64,000 nt of DNA from an uncultured Coriobacteriaceae bacterium (GTDB lineage Bacteria > Actinomycetota > Coriobacteriia > Coriobacteriales > QAMH01), in assembly GCA_900544245.1 (NCBI GenBank), contig UQUH01000002.1:6690-70689 (forward strand). Reading direction: 5' to 3'. A model generated the notes under the pieces. It had not been told where the DNA came from. It saw only the letters and a program-made list of their open reading frames with translations, and ran no database searches. Within the stretch, counting starts at the first letter, position 1. Each line of letters opens with the position of its first letter. This document shows positions 1 to 8,655 of this stretch, one piece after another. The translations under genes and the position numbers were made by a program.

Positions 1-104
1 GCACGCTTCGCGAGTTTGACGGGCTCGATGCCACCGCGTCCGCGACCGCCAGATCCCTCTATGACGTCCTCGGCCTTGTTCTCGAACCTCGAAAAGATGC
101 CCAT
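1..104 (-). CDS. FhaA-like protein, N-terminal fragment (cut by window edge)
   Basis: Only the first 34 or so codons are present; the gene runs off the left edge. The reverse strand reads MGIFSRFENKAEDVIEG and continues with a Gly/Arg stretch and EPVKLAKRA. This matches the start of the DUF3662/FhaA family (usual pattern MGxFxRFExxxExxVEG...PVExAxxL), FHA-domain adaptor proteins that bind phosphothreonine in actinobacterial cell-wall and signalling circuits. An AAAGGAG ribosome site sits inside the 3' end of the upstream kinase gene, whose stop is 2 bases before this ATG, so the two are almost certainly co-transcribed. The FHA domain itself would lie outside the window, so the call rests on the N-terminus and the kinase neighbour. 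Confidence 0.72.
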   Translation of the reverse strand, partial: MGIFSRFENKAEDVIEGSGGRGRGGIEPVKLAKR

Positions 105-106
105 TG

Positions 107-1768
107 TTACTCTCCTTTATGACGTACCGACGACCTTAGGACGCCGACGACACACATGGCAACGCACGCAAGGACTGTCGTGATGGTCCATGTTCCACTT
201 GGACCGGTGAAGATGCCGGTCAAAACCCACATACCGATGCCCTGAGCCACGAGCAGAACGCACGCCGCGCAAACCGCACCGAGTATCGACAGTATACGTG
301 TCTCACGTGAGCATAGCAGCGACATGAGCACTGCGGAGACAATCCAAGCACATATCATAATCCAGGTCGGTATGCTCGTGATGCTGCCGAACAGCAATTC
401 CGGTCCCGTGTTCCTGCCCACGGTGAGCATGAGGATGACCTGGATGACGGCGGCTCCCAGTGCACGCACGGGTGGCAGGCAGTAGCCGGCGATCATGGGG
501 GCCAACGGGGCGAACCCCACGAGGCCGAGCGGCGAGATGATGAGCGCGCAGTTCGTGTCGGCCACGCCCTCGCGACCAAAGAGGATGACCCAGCCCGCAG
601 CTGCCGCTATTGCGGCAATGCCGAGCGCCGGCATGGGAACGGAGCATAGGAAAAGGGAGGCGCCGTTGACGAGCATGGCGAGCAGGGCACCAAAGGGGGG
701 TTTGACTACCGCGGCGACCGCCGGAAGCAACGCAACGAGCATGGCGACGTTGGTATCGAGCATCGTGACGTTGAATAGGGCCGAAGTGCTGAGCCACCAG
801 CAGAGCGCGGCGGCGATGACGCGACCGAGGACAAGGTTGAGACGCGGCGAGACGTGATCGAGGATGCTTCGTTTGGGAGGGACGTAGCTTTCCTCCTCCA
901 CGACCTCGTCGTCCACCTGGACGATTTCCCGCAGGCGGCGGCTGCCACGCGCGGGATTGCCCAAATAGGGCATGAGGGCGGCGAGAAACTCCTCCACGCT
1001 GTCGTACCGGTCATCGGGATCGGGCGAAAGCGCCGTGAACAGCACACTGTCAATGCCGGGATCGAGGTCCGTGCGCAGCGAGGAGGCGGGTGCGATATCG
1101 AATTTCTGGATGAGCTTGGCACTCGCATCGAGGCTGCGCGCGGCAAACGGGCGCTTGCCCGTGAGGATTTCGTAGGTTACGGCGGCCAAGGCGAACTCGT
1201 CGGTGCGCTCGTCGAGCTCGTGACCGTTCATCTGCTCGGGAGGCATGTAGCCAATAGTGCCGCCGCTTGCCTTGCGGAAGCCCTGCGCGTCGGCGAGCTC
1301 GGAGACGCCGAAGTCGCTGACCTTGCAGGCCCCGTTGCGGTTCACGAGGATGTTGTCGGGTTTGATGTCGAGGTGCAGGACCTGGTTCTCATGCGCGAAT
1401 TCGATGGCATCGCCGACGGCGAGGACGATTGCCGCGGCGATGTCGAGATCGAAGGTCGCGGGCGGCGTGTCGTCGATGATCTGCGCGAGGGAAGGCCCCT
1501 CGATGGCCTCCATGATGAGGAAGGCCTCGTTGTCGACGGTGTCGAAGTCGTAAACGCTCACGATGGACGGACGGCTGAGCATTGCACCCGTGCGCGCCTC
1601 GGCAAGACCGGGGATGCTCCCATTGGCCCACTCGCTGGAAATGGGCATGCGCTTGATTGCGACACGACGTTGTATGCGCGTGTCCCAGCAGATCTCTACT
1701 TTGCCGCTGCCACCTTCGCCTTTGACTTCTATGGGGCGATATCGGTCCAGGATCAATGGGCCCTGCAT
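107..1768 (-). CDS. Membrane-anchored Ser/Thr protein kinase
   Basis: A 553-residue Hanks-type kinase with a C-terminal membrane domain. Visible motifs are the glycine loop GEGGSGKV (residues 18-25), VAIK lysine K39, the catalytic loop HLDIKPDN with D134, DFG at 152-154 and GTIGYMPPEQ as the activation-loop end. The catalytic loop is HLD instead of HRD, so it is a non-RD kinase, which often implies activation without activation-loop phosphorylation. From about residue 310 to the end it has roughly eight hydrophobic segments and no PASTA repeats, unlike PknB. It precedes the FhaA-like gene by two bases. The likely role is sensing or transmitting a membrane signal through phospho-dependent FHA binding; the substrate is not visible. 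Confidence 0.9.
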   Translation of the reverse strand: MQGPLILDRYRPIEVKGEGGSGKVEICWDTRIQRRVAIKRMPISSEWANGSIPGLAEARTGAMLSRPSIVSVYDFDTVDNEAFLIMEAIEGPSLAQIIDDTPPATFDLDIAAAIVLAVGDAIEFAHENQVLHLDIKPDNILVNRNGACKVSDFGVSELADAQGFRKASGGTIGYMPPEQMNGHELDERTDEFALAAVTYEILTGKRPFAARSLDASAKLIQKFDIAPASSLRTDLDPGIDSVLFTALSPDPDDRYDSVEEFLAALMPYLGNPARGSRRLREIVQVDDEVVEEESYVPPKRSILDHVSPRLNLVLGRVIAAALCWWLSTSALFNVTMLDTNVAMLVALLPAVAAVVKPPFGALLAMLVNGASLFLCSVPMPALGIAAIAAAAGWVILFGREGVADTNCALIISPLGLVGFAPLAPMIAGYCLPPVRALGAAVIQVILMLTVGRNTGPELLFGSITSIPTWIMICAWIVSAVLMSLLCSRETRILSILGAVCAACVLLVAQGIGMWVLTGIFTGPSGTWTITTVLACVAMCVVGVLRSSVRHKGE

Positions 1769-1854
1769 CTAGCCTCTCCTCGTTTTCTGCTCATTTTGAC
1801 AGATGCATTAGCACATTATAGGTAAATGGCAGGTGAAACTGCTGAAGTTCACAT

Positions 1855-1880
1855 AAAAGGCCGACCACGTGGGCCGGCCT
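1855..1880 (-). terminator. Intrinsic terminator of tRNA-Leu
   Basis: On the minus strand AGGCCGGCC, loop CACGT, then GGTCGGCCT is followed by TTTT. It starts 12 bases beyond the tRNA-Leu 3' end and also sits just upstream of the kinase promoter region. Confidence 0.75.
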
Positions 1881-1891
1881 CTCTCATGTGC

Positions 1892-1977
1892 TGGTGCGGG
1901 CGAAAGGAGTTGAACCTTCACGGGCCGAAGCCCACTGGCACCTGAAGCCAGCGCGTCTGCCATTCCGCCACGCCCGC
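1892..1977 (-). tRNA. tRNA-Leu (anticodon CAG)
   Basis: The reverse complement folds as an 86-nt class II tRNA with an encoded 3' CCA. The acceptor stem is GCGGGCG/CGCCCGC, the anticodon stem CTGGC/GCCAG encloses loop TTCAGGT (anticodon CAG), the long variable arm is GTGGGCTTCGGCCC-like, and the T loop is TTCAACT. The long variable arm fits leucine. It decodes CTG, a frequent codon in this GC-rich genome. Confidence 0.95.
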
Positions 1978-2002
1978 ATGCTGCGCGTTTGCGCGAATCC
2001 GT

Positions 2003-2030
2003 ATACTAGCACAAATCTGCGCGCAGGCAA
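2003..2030 (-). promoter_or_regulatory. Probable sigma-70 promoter of tRNA-Leu
   Basis: On the minus strand TTGCCT (2030-2025), 16-base spacer, TAGTAT (2008-2003), about 25 bases before the tRNA 5' end. Both hexamers are close to consensus; the spacing is one base shorter than ideal. Confidence 0.5.
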
Positions 2031-2067
2031 GACGGTTTGTGGTCCCGCCCTATTCCGAAATCACGAA

Positions 2068-2097
2068 GAAGGGGAGAGGCGGTTGCCCCTCCCCTTC
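2068..2097 (-). terminator. Strong GC hairpin, probable terminator of the small acidic gene
   Basis: Thirteen-base arms GAAGGGGAGGGGC / GCCTCTCCCCTTC with loop AACC and one G-T pair. It lies 30 bases after the stop of the small acidic ORF and before the tRNA-Leu promoter. The trailing bases are only weakly T-rich. Confidence 0.5.
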
Positions 2098-2127
2098 CGT
2101 GTCGTCTGTCTGGCGTTGCCGGGCGGA

Positions 2128-2301
2128 CTAGTTGTTCTGGGCTGCCTCTTCGAACGTCGCGGCGGTCTCGGCGGCGGCAACGGCTGCCTCCTCCTCGTCC
2201 ATCGCGTCGTAGTCCTCGACCGCGGCGGCTGCCTCGGCAGCTGCCTCTTCCTCGATGCGCTCGAGATCCTTGCGGGCATCCTCGTCTAGTGTATCGACCA
2301 T
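2128..2301 (-). CDS. Small acidic Glu/Ala-rich protein
   Basis: A 57-residue ORF from MVDTLDEDARKDLERIEEEA, almost entirely Glu, Asp and Ala, with predicted long helix or coiled-coil character and no membrane segment. A longer start four codons upstream (2313) exists, but GAGG would abut that ATG; the internal ATG has GGTGG five bases upstream, so I prefer 2301. It stands alone with its own hairpin at 2068-2097. I do not recognise a family. Low-complexity composition means a spurious ORF cannot be excluded. Confidence 0.45.
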   Translation of the reverse strand: MVDTLDEDARKDLERIEEEAAAEAAAAVEDYDAMDEEEAAVAAAETAATFEEAAQNN

Positions 2302-2406
2302 TGTGACCACCATCCTCTATTAGCCTAACCTAGATATATTCTAGAACTCGAATGCATCTTTCTCAAGGATTAGGACAAATACGACAGAAGTTCTTGTACC
2401 TCGTCA

Positions 2407-3204
2407 CTAGAGCCGGCGTATGAGCTCCCAACCCGCCATACTGATGCAGTTGGGGACGATCTTTCCGATGATGCGCAAGGCACATGATTGCGGGCTTGTC
2501 GTCGCGACTGCTAGGTGCAGCTTGTTTGCGGTGAGGGCACGGGACACGACGGTCGAGGCCTTCTGGGCGCCCAGAAGATGACGTACGTCCTGCGCACCTC
2601 CGGATTCGCGGGCGACCTTCTCGAAGCCCGTCTTTACCCATGTGGGGCAAAGGGCGGTCGCCGTGATGCCCGTACCGTGCAGCTCCCAGCGCAGCGCGCG
2701 TGTGTAACGCAGCACAAACGCTTTAGTAGCTGCATATACGTTCATATGAGGAAGTGGGATGAACGCCGCGGCAGACGCGACCTGCACGATATGTGCGCCG
2801 CGCCCCATGTATGGCAGCACCGCATGCGTCATGTCGACGAGCCCGCGGCAGTTGAGGTCGATCATGGAGTCGATGTCCTCATCGGAGATGGACTGCCAGT
2901 CGCCGAACTTGCCGAAGCCGGCGGCGTTCACGAGATAACGAACGTCGGGGTTGAAATCCGCGAGACGCTGCCTGATTGCGGCGATGTCCGCCTTGCTCCC
3001 GAGGTTGGCCACTACCGGAACTGCGGGCGAGCTCAACTGGTCGGCGACCTCTTGCAGAGCATCATGATTGCGAGCGACGAGCCATAGCTCATCGACTTGC
3101 TGAAGAAGGTCGATTTGCCGGGCGAATTCGCGGCCGAGGCCCGATGAGGCTCCCGTGATGATCGCAACGCGCTTTTCCCGTGGCTTGGTTTCGCTTTCGG
3201 TCAT
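2407..3204 (-). CDS. Short-chain dehydrogenase/reductase (SDR)
   Basis: A 265-residue NAD(P)-dependent classical SDR. The cofactor motif TGASSGLG lies at residues 17-24 and NAAG at 93-96; catalytic Ser144, Tyr157 and Lys161 (YAATK) are all present. The start has GGGAGG six bases upstream. About 15 extra residues precede the first beta strand. The sequence resembles the YqjQ/DltE-like group that acts on lipid or acyl substrates, but substrate identity cannot be read from sequence. It is transcribed away from the NSS transporter at 3361 with a 156-base divergent promoter region. Confidence 0.88.
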   Translation of the reverse strand: MTESETKPREKRVAIITGASSGLGREFARQIDLLQQVDELWLVARNHDALQEVADQLSSPAVPVVANLGSKADIAAIRQRLADFNPDVRYLVNAAGFGKFGDWQSISDEDIDSMIDLNCRGLVDMTHAVLPYMGRGAHIVQVASAAAFIPLPHMNVYAATKAFVLRYTRALRWELHGTGITATALCPTWVKTGFEKVARESGGAQDVRHLLGAQKASTVVSRALTANKLHLAVATTSPQSCALRIIGKIVPNCISMAGWELIRRL

Positions 3205-3360
3205 GTCAAACCTCCCAGCCAGATCGATATCCGATGGCGCATACTGGCATTATAGTCTCGCGAGGCGCAAATCAGGGCAAACACATGGGGTATTTGCCGC
3301 ATCGACACGTCCGCATTCCCCGCGTTTCGCTATGATGGGAGCCTGTGACGAGGAGACATC

Positions 3361-4770
3361 ATGGCAAACAAGAGCGATAACATCATCGAGGAAGAGGCCC
3401 GCGCGATCGAGGTCGGCGAGGAGACGGGCGGCACGCCGCAGCAACGACGCCAACGCGATTCCTGGGCATCGCGCACGGGCTTCATCCTTGCCTGCGTGGG
3501 AAGCGCTGTCGGCATGGCCAATATCTGGCTCTTCCCCTACCGCGTCGCTCAGCTCGGCGGTGCGGCGTTTCTCATCCCGTACCTCATCTTCGTGGCGCTG
3601 CTTGGGTTCACGGGCGTGATTGGCGAGATGTCGTTTGGGCGTGCCATGGGAACCGGCCCCATGGGCGCGTTTGGCAAGGCCATGGAGATGCGCGGCATCA
3701 GGAAGGGTGGCCTCGTCGGCAAGATCGTCGGTCTCGTTCCGACGCTGGGCTCGCTTGCGTTGGCCATCGGCTATGCGGTGGTGCTCGGCTGGGCGTGTCA
3801 CTATCTGTTCTCCTCGCTTACCGGCGAGCTCATGGCGCAGTCCGACATGGGTGCGTTCTTTGGCGGCATCGCCTCGGACTTTGGCAATGTGGGTTTTCAT
3901 GTCGCCGGTCTCGTCATCACCTTCGTCATCATGATTCTGGGTGTGTCGCGTGGTATCGAGCGGGTTAACAAGGTGCTCATGCCGTTGCTCTTCATTCTCT
4001 TCATCGTCATTGCCATTCGCGTGGCCATGCTGTCGGGTGCCTCCGAGGGCTACCTGTACCTGCTCGTGCCGCGCTGGGAGGCGCTGCTCAATCCGACCAC
4101 CTGGGTGTATGCGCTTGGCCAAGCGTTCTTCAGCCTCTCGCTTGCCGGTTGCGGCACGCTCGTCTATGGCAGCTATCTCAAGAAGGATGTCGATGTGGTG
4201 TCCGCTGCGCGCAACGTCGCCATTTTCGACACGATTGCGAGTCTCGTGGCCGCATGCGTTGTTGTCCCCGCCGTATTTGCCTTCGGGCTCGATGTTTCCT
4301 CCGGTCCGCCGCTGCTCTTCATCACGCTTGCGCAAGTGTTCCAGCAAATGCCCTTCGGCGACATCTTCGCCGTCATTCTCTTCGTCGCGGTCGTGTTCGC
4401 GGCCATCACCAGCCTCATGAACCTTTTCGAGGCGCCCGTCGAAGCGCTCCAGGAGCAACTCGGGCTCTCGCGTACGGTCTCGGTACTCATCATCGCCGTG
4501 ATTGCGGTGGGCGTGGGTTTGTTCATCGAGGGCGGAAGCACCGTGAGTGACTGGATGGACGTCATCTCCATCTACGTTATCCCGGTGGGCGCGTTTCTCG
4601 CCGCAATCATGTTCTTCTGGGTGTGTCCGCGCGGATTTGCGAAGGGGCAGGCCGAGCTCGGGCGCAAGAGGCCGCTGGGCAGGTGGTTCGACTTCTTCAC
4701 GCGCTACGTGTTCGTCTTCGTGACCGCGCTCGTCATCATCCTGGGCATTTTCTACGGTGGTATCGGCTAG
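3361..4770 (+). CDS. Sodium-dependent transporter, NSS/SNF family
   Basis: A 469-residue membrane protein with about 11-12 hydrophobic segments after a 36-residue charged N-terminal tail. The TM1 region SRTGFILACVGSAVGMANIW with its unwound GSAVGMANIWLFPY core is the hallmark sodium and substrate site of neurotransmitter:sodium symporters such as LeuT and TnaT. These carry amino acids with Na+ across the cytoplasmic membrane. The start has GAGGAG seven bases upstream. Its TAG overlaps the stop of the convergent acetate kinase gene by two bases. The substrate, probably an amino acid, is an inference from the family. Confidence 0.92.
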   Translation: MANKSDNIIEEEARAIEVGEETGGTPQQRRQRDSWASRTGFILACVGSAVGMANIWLFPYRVAQLGGAAFLIPYLIFVALLGFTGVIGEMSFGRAMGTGPMGAFGKAMEMRGIRKGGLVGKIVGLVPTLGSLALAIGYAVVLGWACHYLFSSLTGELMAQSDMGAFFGGIASDFGNVGFHVAGLVITFVIMILGVSRGIERVNKVLMPLLFILFIVIAIRVAMLSGASEGYLYLLVPRWEALLNPTTWVYALGQAFFSLSLAGCGTLVYGSYLKKDVDVVSAARNVAIFDTIASLVAACVVVPAVFAFGLDVSSGPPLLFITLAQVFQQMPFGDIFAVILFVAVVFAAITSLMNLFEAPVEALQEQLGLSRTVSVLIIAVIAVGVGLFIEGGSTVSDWMDVISIYVIPVGAFLAAIMFFWVCPRGFAKGQAELGRKRPLGRWFDFFTRYVFVFVTALVIILGIFYGGIG

Positions 4771-5984
4771 AGTCTCAGCTGCTCCACCAAGTCATCGGTC
4801 TCGCGGGCGATGCGCATCTCCTCGTCGGTGGTCACGACGCAGATCTTGATGGGACTGTCGTCGATCGAGATGATGCGGTTGACGCCGATTTGGCCGGTCA
4901 CGTCGTTGCGCTCCTTGTCGAGGATCATGCCCATGTGCGCCAGGCCATCGAAGATGCGCTCGCGCAACTCGGCCGAGTTCTCGCCGATGCCCGCCGTCAT
5001 GACGACGGCATCCGTGCGCGTCATCGCGGCGTAGAAACCGCCGATGGCCTTCTGGATGCGATACACGTACATATCGATGGCAAGTTCGGCATGTTCATTG
5101 CCGTCGCGTGCGGCATCGAGCACGTCACGCATGTCGGCCGAGATGCCAGACACGCCGAGCACGCCGCTTTCGCGGTTGAGGATGGAGTCCATTTCGTCGA
5201 AACTGATGCCCTCGCGACGCATGATGTAGGTGATGATGGCCGGGTCGATGGAGCCGGAACGCGTACCCATCATCAGGCCCTCGAGCGGCGTGAAGCCCAT
5301 CGTCGTGTCGATGGATTTGCCGTGGTTCACGGCCGTGATGGATCCGCCGTTGCCCAGATGACAGGTGATGAGGCCGAGGTCCCTGAGCTGACGTCCGAGC
5401 AGGTTCGCGGCCTGCTGGGCCGCGTAGCGGTGGCTCGTGCCGTGCGCACCATAGCGGCGAATGCGATAGTCCTCGTAATAGCGCATGGGAAGTGGGTACA
5501 TGTACGCCTTGGGCGGCATCGTCGTGTGAAATGCGGTGTCGAAGACGGCGACCTCTGGTGTGTCGGGCATGAGCTTGCGCATCATGTCGATGCAGGCATC
5601 GGCAGGTGGGTTGTGCAGCGGCGCCAGCTCCTCGATGCTCGCGAGCTTTTCGCGCACGTCATCATCGATGAGCGTCGCCTTGCTGAAGTACTCGCCTCCG
5701 GCCACGACGCGGTTGCCGATCGCATCTATCTGGTCGAGCCCGCTGATGGGACTGTCGGGGTTCTCAACGAGGATGTCGAGCAGCTTGGCGAGGCATTGGG
5801 GAACGGTAAGCTTGGCGACGTTATAGGTGGTCTTGTCGAAGTCAGGAGCAAACGAGACGTTCATGAACGCCTCGGGCGTGCCTACCTTCTCGGCAAGGCA
5901 CCTCATGAGCGAAATCTTGCCGTCCGTTTCGATGAGCTGGCATTTCAGGCTGGAGCTTCCGGCATTCACGACCAATACGCGCAT
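4767..5984 (-). CDS. ackA: Acetate kinase
   Basis: A 405-residue ASKHA-fold kinase that interconverts acetyl phosphate plus ADP with acetate plus ATP, the ATP-forming end of acetate fermentation. It starts MRVLVVNAGSSSLK (phosphate-1 motif) and shows GTSHRY, HLGNGGS and GIGENS motifs in the expected order. Three start codons are close together; AAGGAGG lies exactly six bases before the ATG at 5984, so that one is chosen over 5990 and 6014. No phosphotransacetylase gene is adjacent. The gene is convergent with the NSS transporter and divergent from the molybdoenzyme operon. Confidence 0.96.
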   Translation of the reverse strand: MRVLVVNAGSSSLKCQLIETDGKISLMRCLAEKVGTPEAFMNVSFAPDFDKTTYNVAKLTVPQCLAKLLDILVENPDSPISGLDQIDAIGNRVVAGGEYFSKATLIDDDVREKLASIEELAPLHNPPADACIDMMRKLMPDTPEVAVFDTAFHTTMPPKAYMYPLPMRYYEDYRIRRYGAHGTSHRYAAQQAANLLGRQLRDLGLITCHLGNGGSITAVNHGKSIDTTMGFTPLEGLMMGTRSGSIDPAIITYIMRREGISFDEMDSILNRESGVLGVSGISADMRDVLDAARDGNEHAELAIDMYVYRIQKAIGGFYAAMTRTDAVVMTAGIGENSAELRERIFDGLAHMGMILDKERNDVTGQIGVNRIISIDDSPIKICVVTTDEEMRIARETDDLVEQLRL

Positions 5985-6045
5985 CGTCATCCTCCTTGGA
6001 TTTGGATGAGGCAAGTGTATGTGTCGCGTCGAGTTCCGGCAAGAC

Positions 6046-6072
6046 GAGACAACGTCTCAGAGCAACTGTCTC
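6046..6072. repeat. GAGACA...TGTCTC palindrome (dispersed repeat)
   Basis: GAGACA at 6046-6051 and TGTCTC at 6067-6072 bracket a core containing CTCAGAGCAA. The right part CAGAGCAAnTGTCTCATT is nearly identical to 26700-26717 upstream of the UvrA-like gene. Both copies are in divergent promoter gaps, so a terminator role is unlikely. Confidence 0.55.
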
Positions 6073-6098
6073 ATTATCCGCGGGGACCGGCGAATGGT

Positions 6099-6130
6099 GA
6101 GACAAATGCCACCGGGTTGGTATTTGTCCC
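6099..6130. repeat. GACAAAT...ATTTGTC palindrome (dispersed repeat)
   Basis: Arms GACAAATGCC (6101-6110) and GGTATTTGTC (6119-6128) with loop ACCGGGTT, one mismatch. It resembles hairpins at 14120-14146 and 59798-59827, which share GACAAA arms and a CCGG core. Confidence 0.55.
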
Positions 6131-6291
6131 ATTTGATGAGGGCTACTTCTCACCCCCTCCTCTCACCCCCAAGTCCATGCCCGCGGGGGCATGACCATCC
6201 CACGAGCGCTTTCTAGACTCTCTGTGTCGGTGGGCACTCGTCAGCCTGCCGGTTCCAAAATCAACTGAGAGAAGGAGAAAGGCGGTCATTC

Positions 6292-8655
6292 ATGGAAGAG
6301 ATGAAAGCTGCCCCAGTCGTGAAACTGGATACGCTCTCCGACGTCAACGACATCGGAAAGCCCTGGCGCTTCGAGGAGGACGGACTCACCGTTACTCGCT
6401 TGTCCCCGTGGTCAGCTCCGGGATGCCATCCCACGGGCTGCGGATTGAAGGTTTACACCGATGGTGAGGATCGCGTCGTCAAGGTCGAGGGCGACGAGAA
6501 CCATCCGGTTACGCAAGGGCGCCTCTGCGTGCGCTGCCTCACGCTCATGGACTACATGTACAACCCCGCGCGTATCATCTATCCGATGAAGCGCGATCCG
6601 TCCAAGCGCGGCGATGCTGACGCATGGGAGCGCTGCACCTGGGACGAGGCCGTGGCCATCATCAAGGAGAACTACGATCGCATCACCAAGCAGTACGGCC
6701 GTGAGAGCTGCGTGTGCTTTACCGGCACCGGCCGCGAGGGCGGCACCTTCAACCCGTACGGTTCGGTCATGCTCGGCACGCCCAACTATTGCTATACGCA
6801 GTCGGGCTATGCTTGCTACATTCCGCGTCTGGCCGCCTCAAGCTACATCATCGGGTCTGCCTACCCCGAGATCGACTACGCCTGCGCCCTGCCCGGGCGT
6901 TTCGACGACCCGGCCTACGAGCTGCCCGAGTGCCTCATCATGTGGGGCAAGATGCCTCTGTCCTCCAACGGTGACGGCCTCTTTGGCCATGCCGTCATCG
7001 ACATGATGCGCCGTGGCACGCGTCTCATCATGGTCGACCCGCGCATGAACTGGCTCGCTAGCCGCGCCGACATCCATCTGCGTCTGCGTGCCGGCACCGA
7101 CACCGCGCTCGCCATGGCGATGCTCTCGGTCATCATCAACGAGGATCTCTACGATCACGAGTACGTCGACTACTGGTGCTATGGCTTTGACGAACTCAAG
7201 GCGCGCATCAACGACCCAGAGAAGGGCATGACGGCAGCCAAGGCCGCGGAAATCTGCGACATCCCCGAGGAGAAGATCGTCGAGGCCGCGCGCATGTACG
7301 CCCGGGCGAAGCCCGCCAGCATCTCCTGGGGCCTTGCCATCGACCAGAAGGCCAACGGCATGCAGGCCGGCCAGTGCATCCTCGACCTCATGGCCATCAC
7401 CGGCAACATCGACGTACCCGGCGGTAACGTCCTGGGTGACGTGACCTCCGGCCTCAACGAGGTGGGTTTCGGCTTCGAGAAGGGCGTCGGCGATCTCGTG
7501 AGCGAGATGATTGGCCTGGCGGAGTATCCGGCCTATTGCAACCTCATCATGAACGCGCATGCCGATCTCATGCTCCAGACGCTGGAGACCGGCGAGCCCT
7601 ATCCCATCAAGCTTGGCATGTATTGCGGCAACAATCTGATGTCGTGCACATCGGCCGAGCCCAAGCGCTGGCATGACGCCATTCTCAAGTCGCTCGAGTT
7701 CTGCTTCACCATCGATACCTTCATGACGCCGTCTGCCCAGGCGTCCTGCGACGTGTTCCTGCCGCTGGCCGCATCGGCCGAGCGCGAGGGCACGACCTTC
7801 ACGCATTACGGTGCCTCCATGGGCATCAAGGGCTTCTCGCAGGCTGCGACGCGTACGGGCGAGGCCCTGACCGATGCCGAGGCATGCTTCAAGCTCGGCA
7901 AGGCGCTCAATCCGCAGTGGTGGACCGACTACGATACCGTCGAGGACTTCATCAACCACCTGCGCCTCTCGAACAAGTACAAGTTCCGCGAGGTGGCGCC
8001 TGCCGTGTACGTGCAGGACGAGGTGACCTACCGTAAGAACGAGTGCGGCAAGCTGCGCAGCGATGGCAAGGTGGGCTTCAACACGCCGACCGGCCGCATC
8101 GAGCTCTACTCCACCATCTTCCAGCAGTTCGACGACGACCCGTTGCCCTACTACGACGAGCCGCAGTACAGCCCCGTCAACACGCCGGAGCTTCTGGAGG
8201 AGTATCCCTACGTGCTCACGACCGGTGCTCGTCCCTACGCCTTCTTCCATTCCGAGAACCGGCAGGTCCCCTTCTGCCGCGAACTCAATCCCGACCCCAT
8301 CGTCGAGGTGAACCCCAAGACGGCAAAGAAGCTCGGCATCGCGGATGGCCAGTGGTGCGAGATCTGGAACCAGTTTGGAAGCTGCAAGCAGAAGGCAAAG
8401 ATCACCGAGACAGTCGACGAGAAGACCATCCATTGCCAGCATGCCTGGTGGTTCCCCGAGGAAGACGGCAGCGAGCCCAATCTCTACGGCAATTGGCGCA
8501 GCAACGTCAACAACCTGGTTCCCAACTTCCACTTTGGCAAGCTCGGCTTTGGCGCGCCGTTCAAGTGCCTGCTGTGCAACATCAAGCCGATAGAAGAGTG
8601 CCTGGATACCGACATGGACGAAGTATGGACGAAGTTCAAGAGGGAGGACCAATAA
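6292..8655 (+). CDS. Cytoplasmic molybdopterin oxidoreductase, DMSO reductase family
   Basis: A 787-residue molybdo-bis(pyranopterin) enzyme, catalytic subunit. N-terminal cysteines C45, C50, C79 and C82 give an atypical [4Fe-4S] site (one Cys of the usual CxxCxxxC is absent; GCHPTGC...LCVRC). The molybdopterin domains follow, with RGTRLIMVDPR and the RADIHLRLRAGTD cofactor-binding stretch. No twin-arginine signal is present, so it should act in the cytoplasm. The likely Mo ligand lies near Cys in GYACYIPR, by analogy with acetylene hydratase-like enzymes; this is inference. Its stop overlaps the start of the ferredoxin subunit by one base. Substrate unknown; similar enzymes reduce or hydrate small organics and catechols. 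Confidence 0.88.
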   Translation: MEEMKAAPVVKLDTLSDVNDIGKPWRFEEDGLTVTRLSPWSAPGCHPTGCGLKVYTDGEDRVVKVEGDENHPVTQGRLCVRCLTLMDYMYNPARIIYPMKRDPSKRGDADAWERCTWDEAVAIIKENYDRITKQYGRESCVCFTGTGREGGTFNPYGSVMLGTPNYCYTQSGYACYIPRLAASSYIIGSAYPEIDYACALPGRFDDPAYELPECLIMWGKMPLSSNGDGLFGHAVIDMMRRGTRLIMVDPRMNWLASRADIHLRLRAGTDTALAMAMLSVIINEDLYDHEYVDYWCYGFDELKARINDPEKGMTAAKAAEICDIPEEKIVEAARMYARAKPASISWGLAIDQKANGMQAGQCILDLMAITGNIDVPGGNVLGDVTSGLNEVGFGFEKGVGDLVSEMIGLAEYPAYCNLIMNAHADLMLQTLETGEPYPIKLGMYCGNNLMSCTSAEPKRWHDAILKSLEFCFTIDTFMTPSAQASCDVFLPLAASAEREGTTFTHYGASMGIKGFSQAATRTGEALTDAEACFKLGKALNPQWWTDYDTVEDFINHLRLSNKYKFREVAPAVYVQDEVTYRKNECGKLRSDGKVGFNTPTGRIELYSTIFQQFDDDPLPYYDEPQYSPVNTPELLEEYPYVLTTGARPYAFFHSENRQVPFCRELNPDPIVEVNPKTAKKLGIADGQWCEIWNQFGSCKQKAKITETVDEKTIHCQHAWWFPEEDGSEPNLYGNWRSNVNNLVPNFHFGKLGFGAPFKCLLCNIKPIEECLDTDMDEVWTKFKREDQ

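Larger units (their letters stand above)
5985..6291. other. Divergent ackA/molybdoenzyme regulatory region with palindromes
   Basis: This 307-base gap lies between divergent genes. It contains two hairpin-forming palindromes (6046-6072 and 6099-6130, listed separately). A purine-rich stretch of about 20 bases precedes the molybdoenzyme start, ending in GGCGG six bases before the ATG. I see no convincing promoter hexamers or ORF. Confidence 0.6.

Noticed and set aside
6838..8652. 604-codon open frame antisense to the first molybdoenzyme
   Set aside because: It mirrors codon bias of the sense gene, lacks a ribosome site and any recognisable family; a shadow frame of GC-rich coding sequence.
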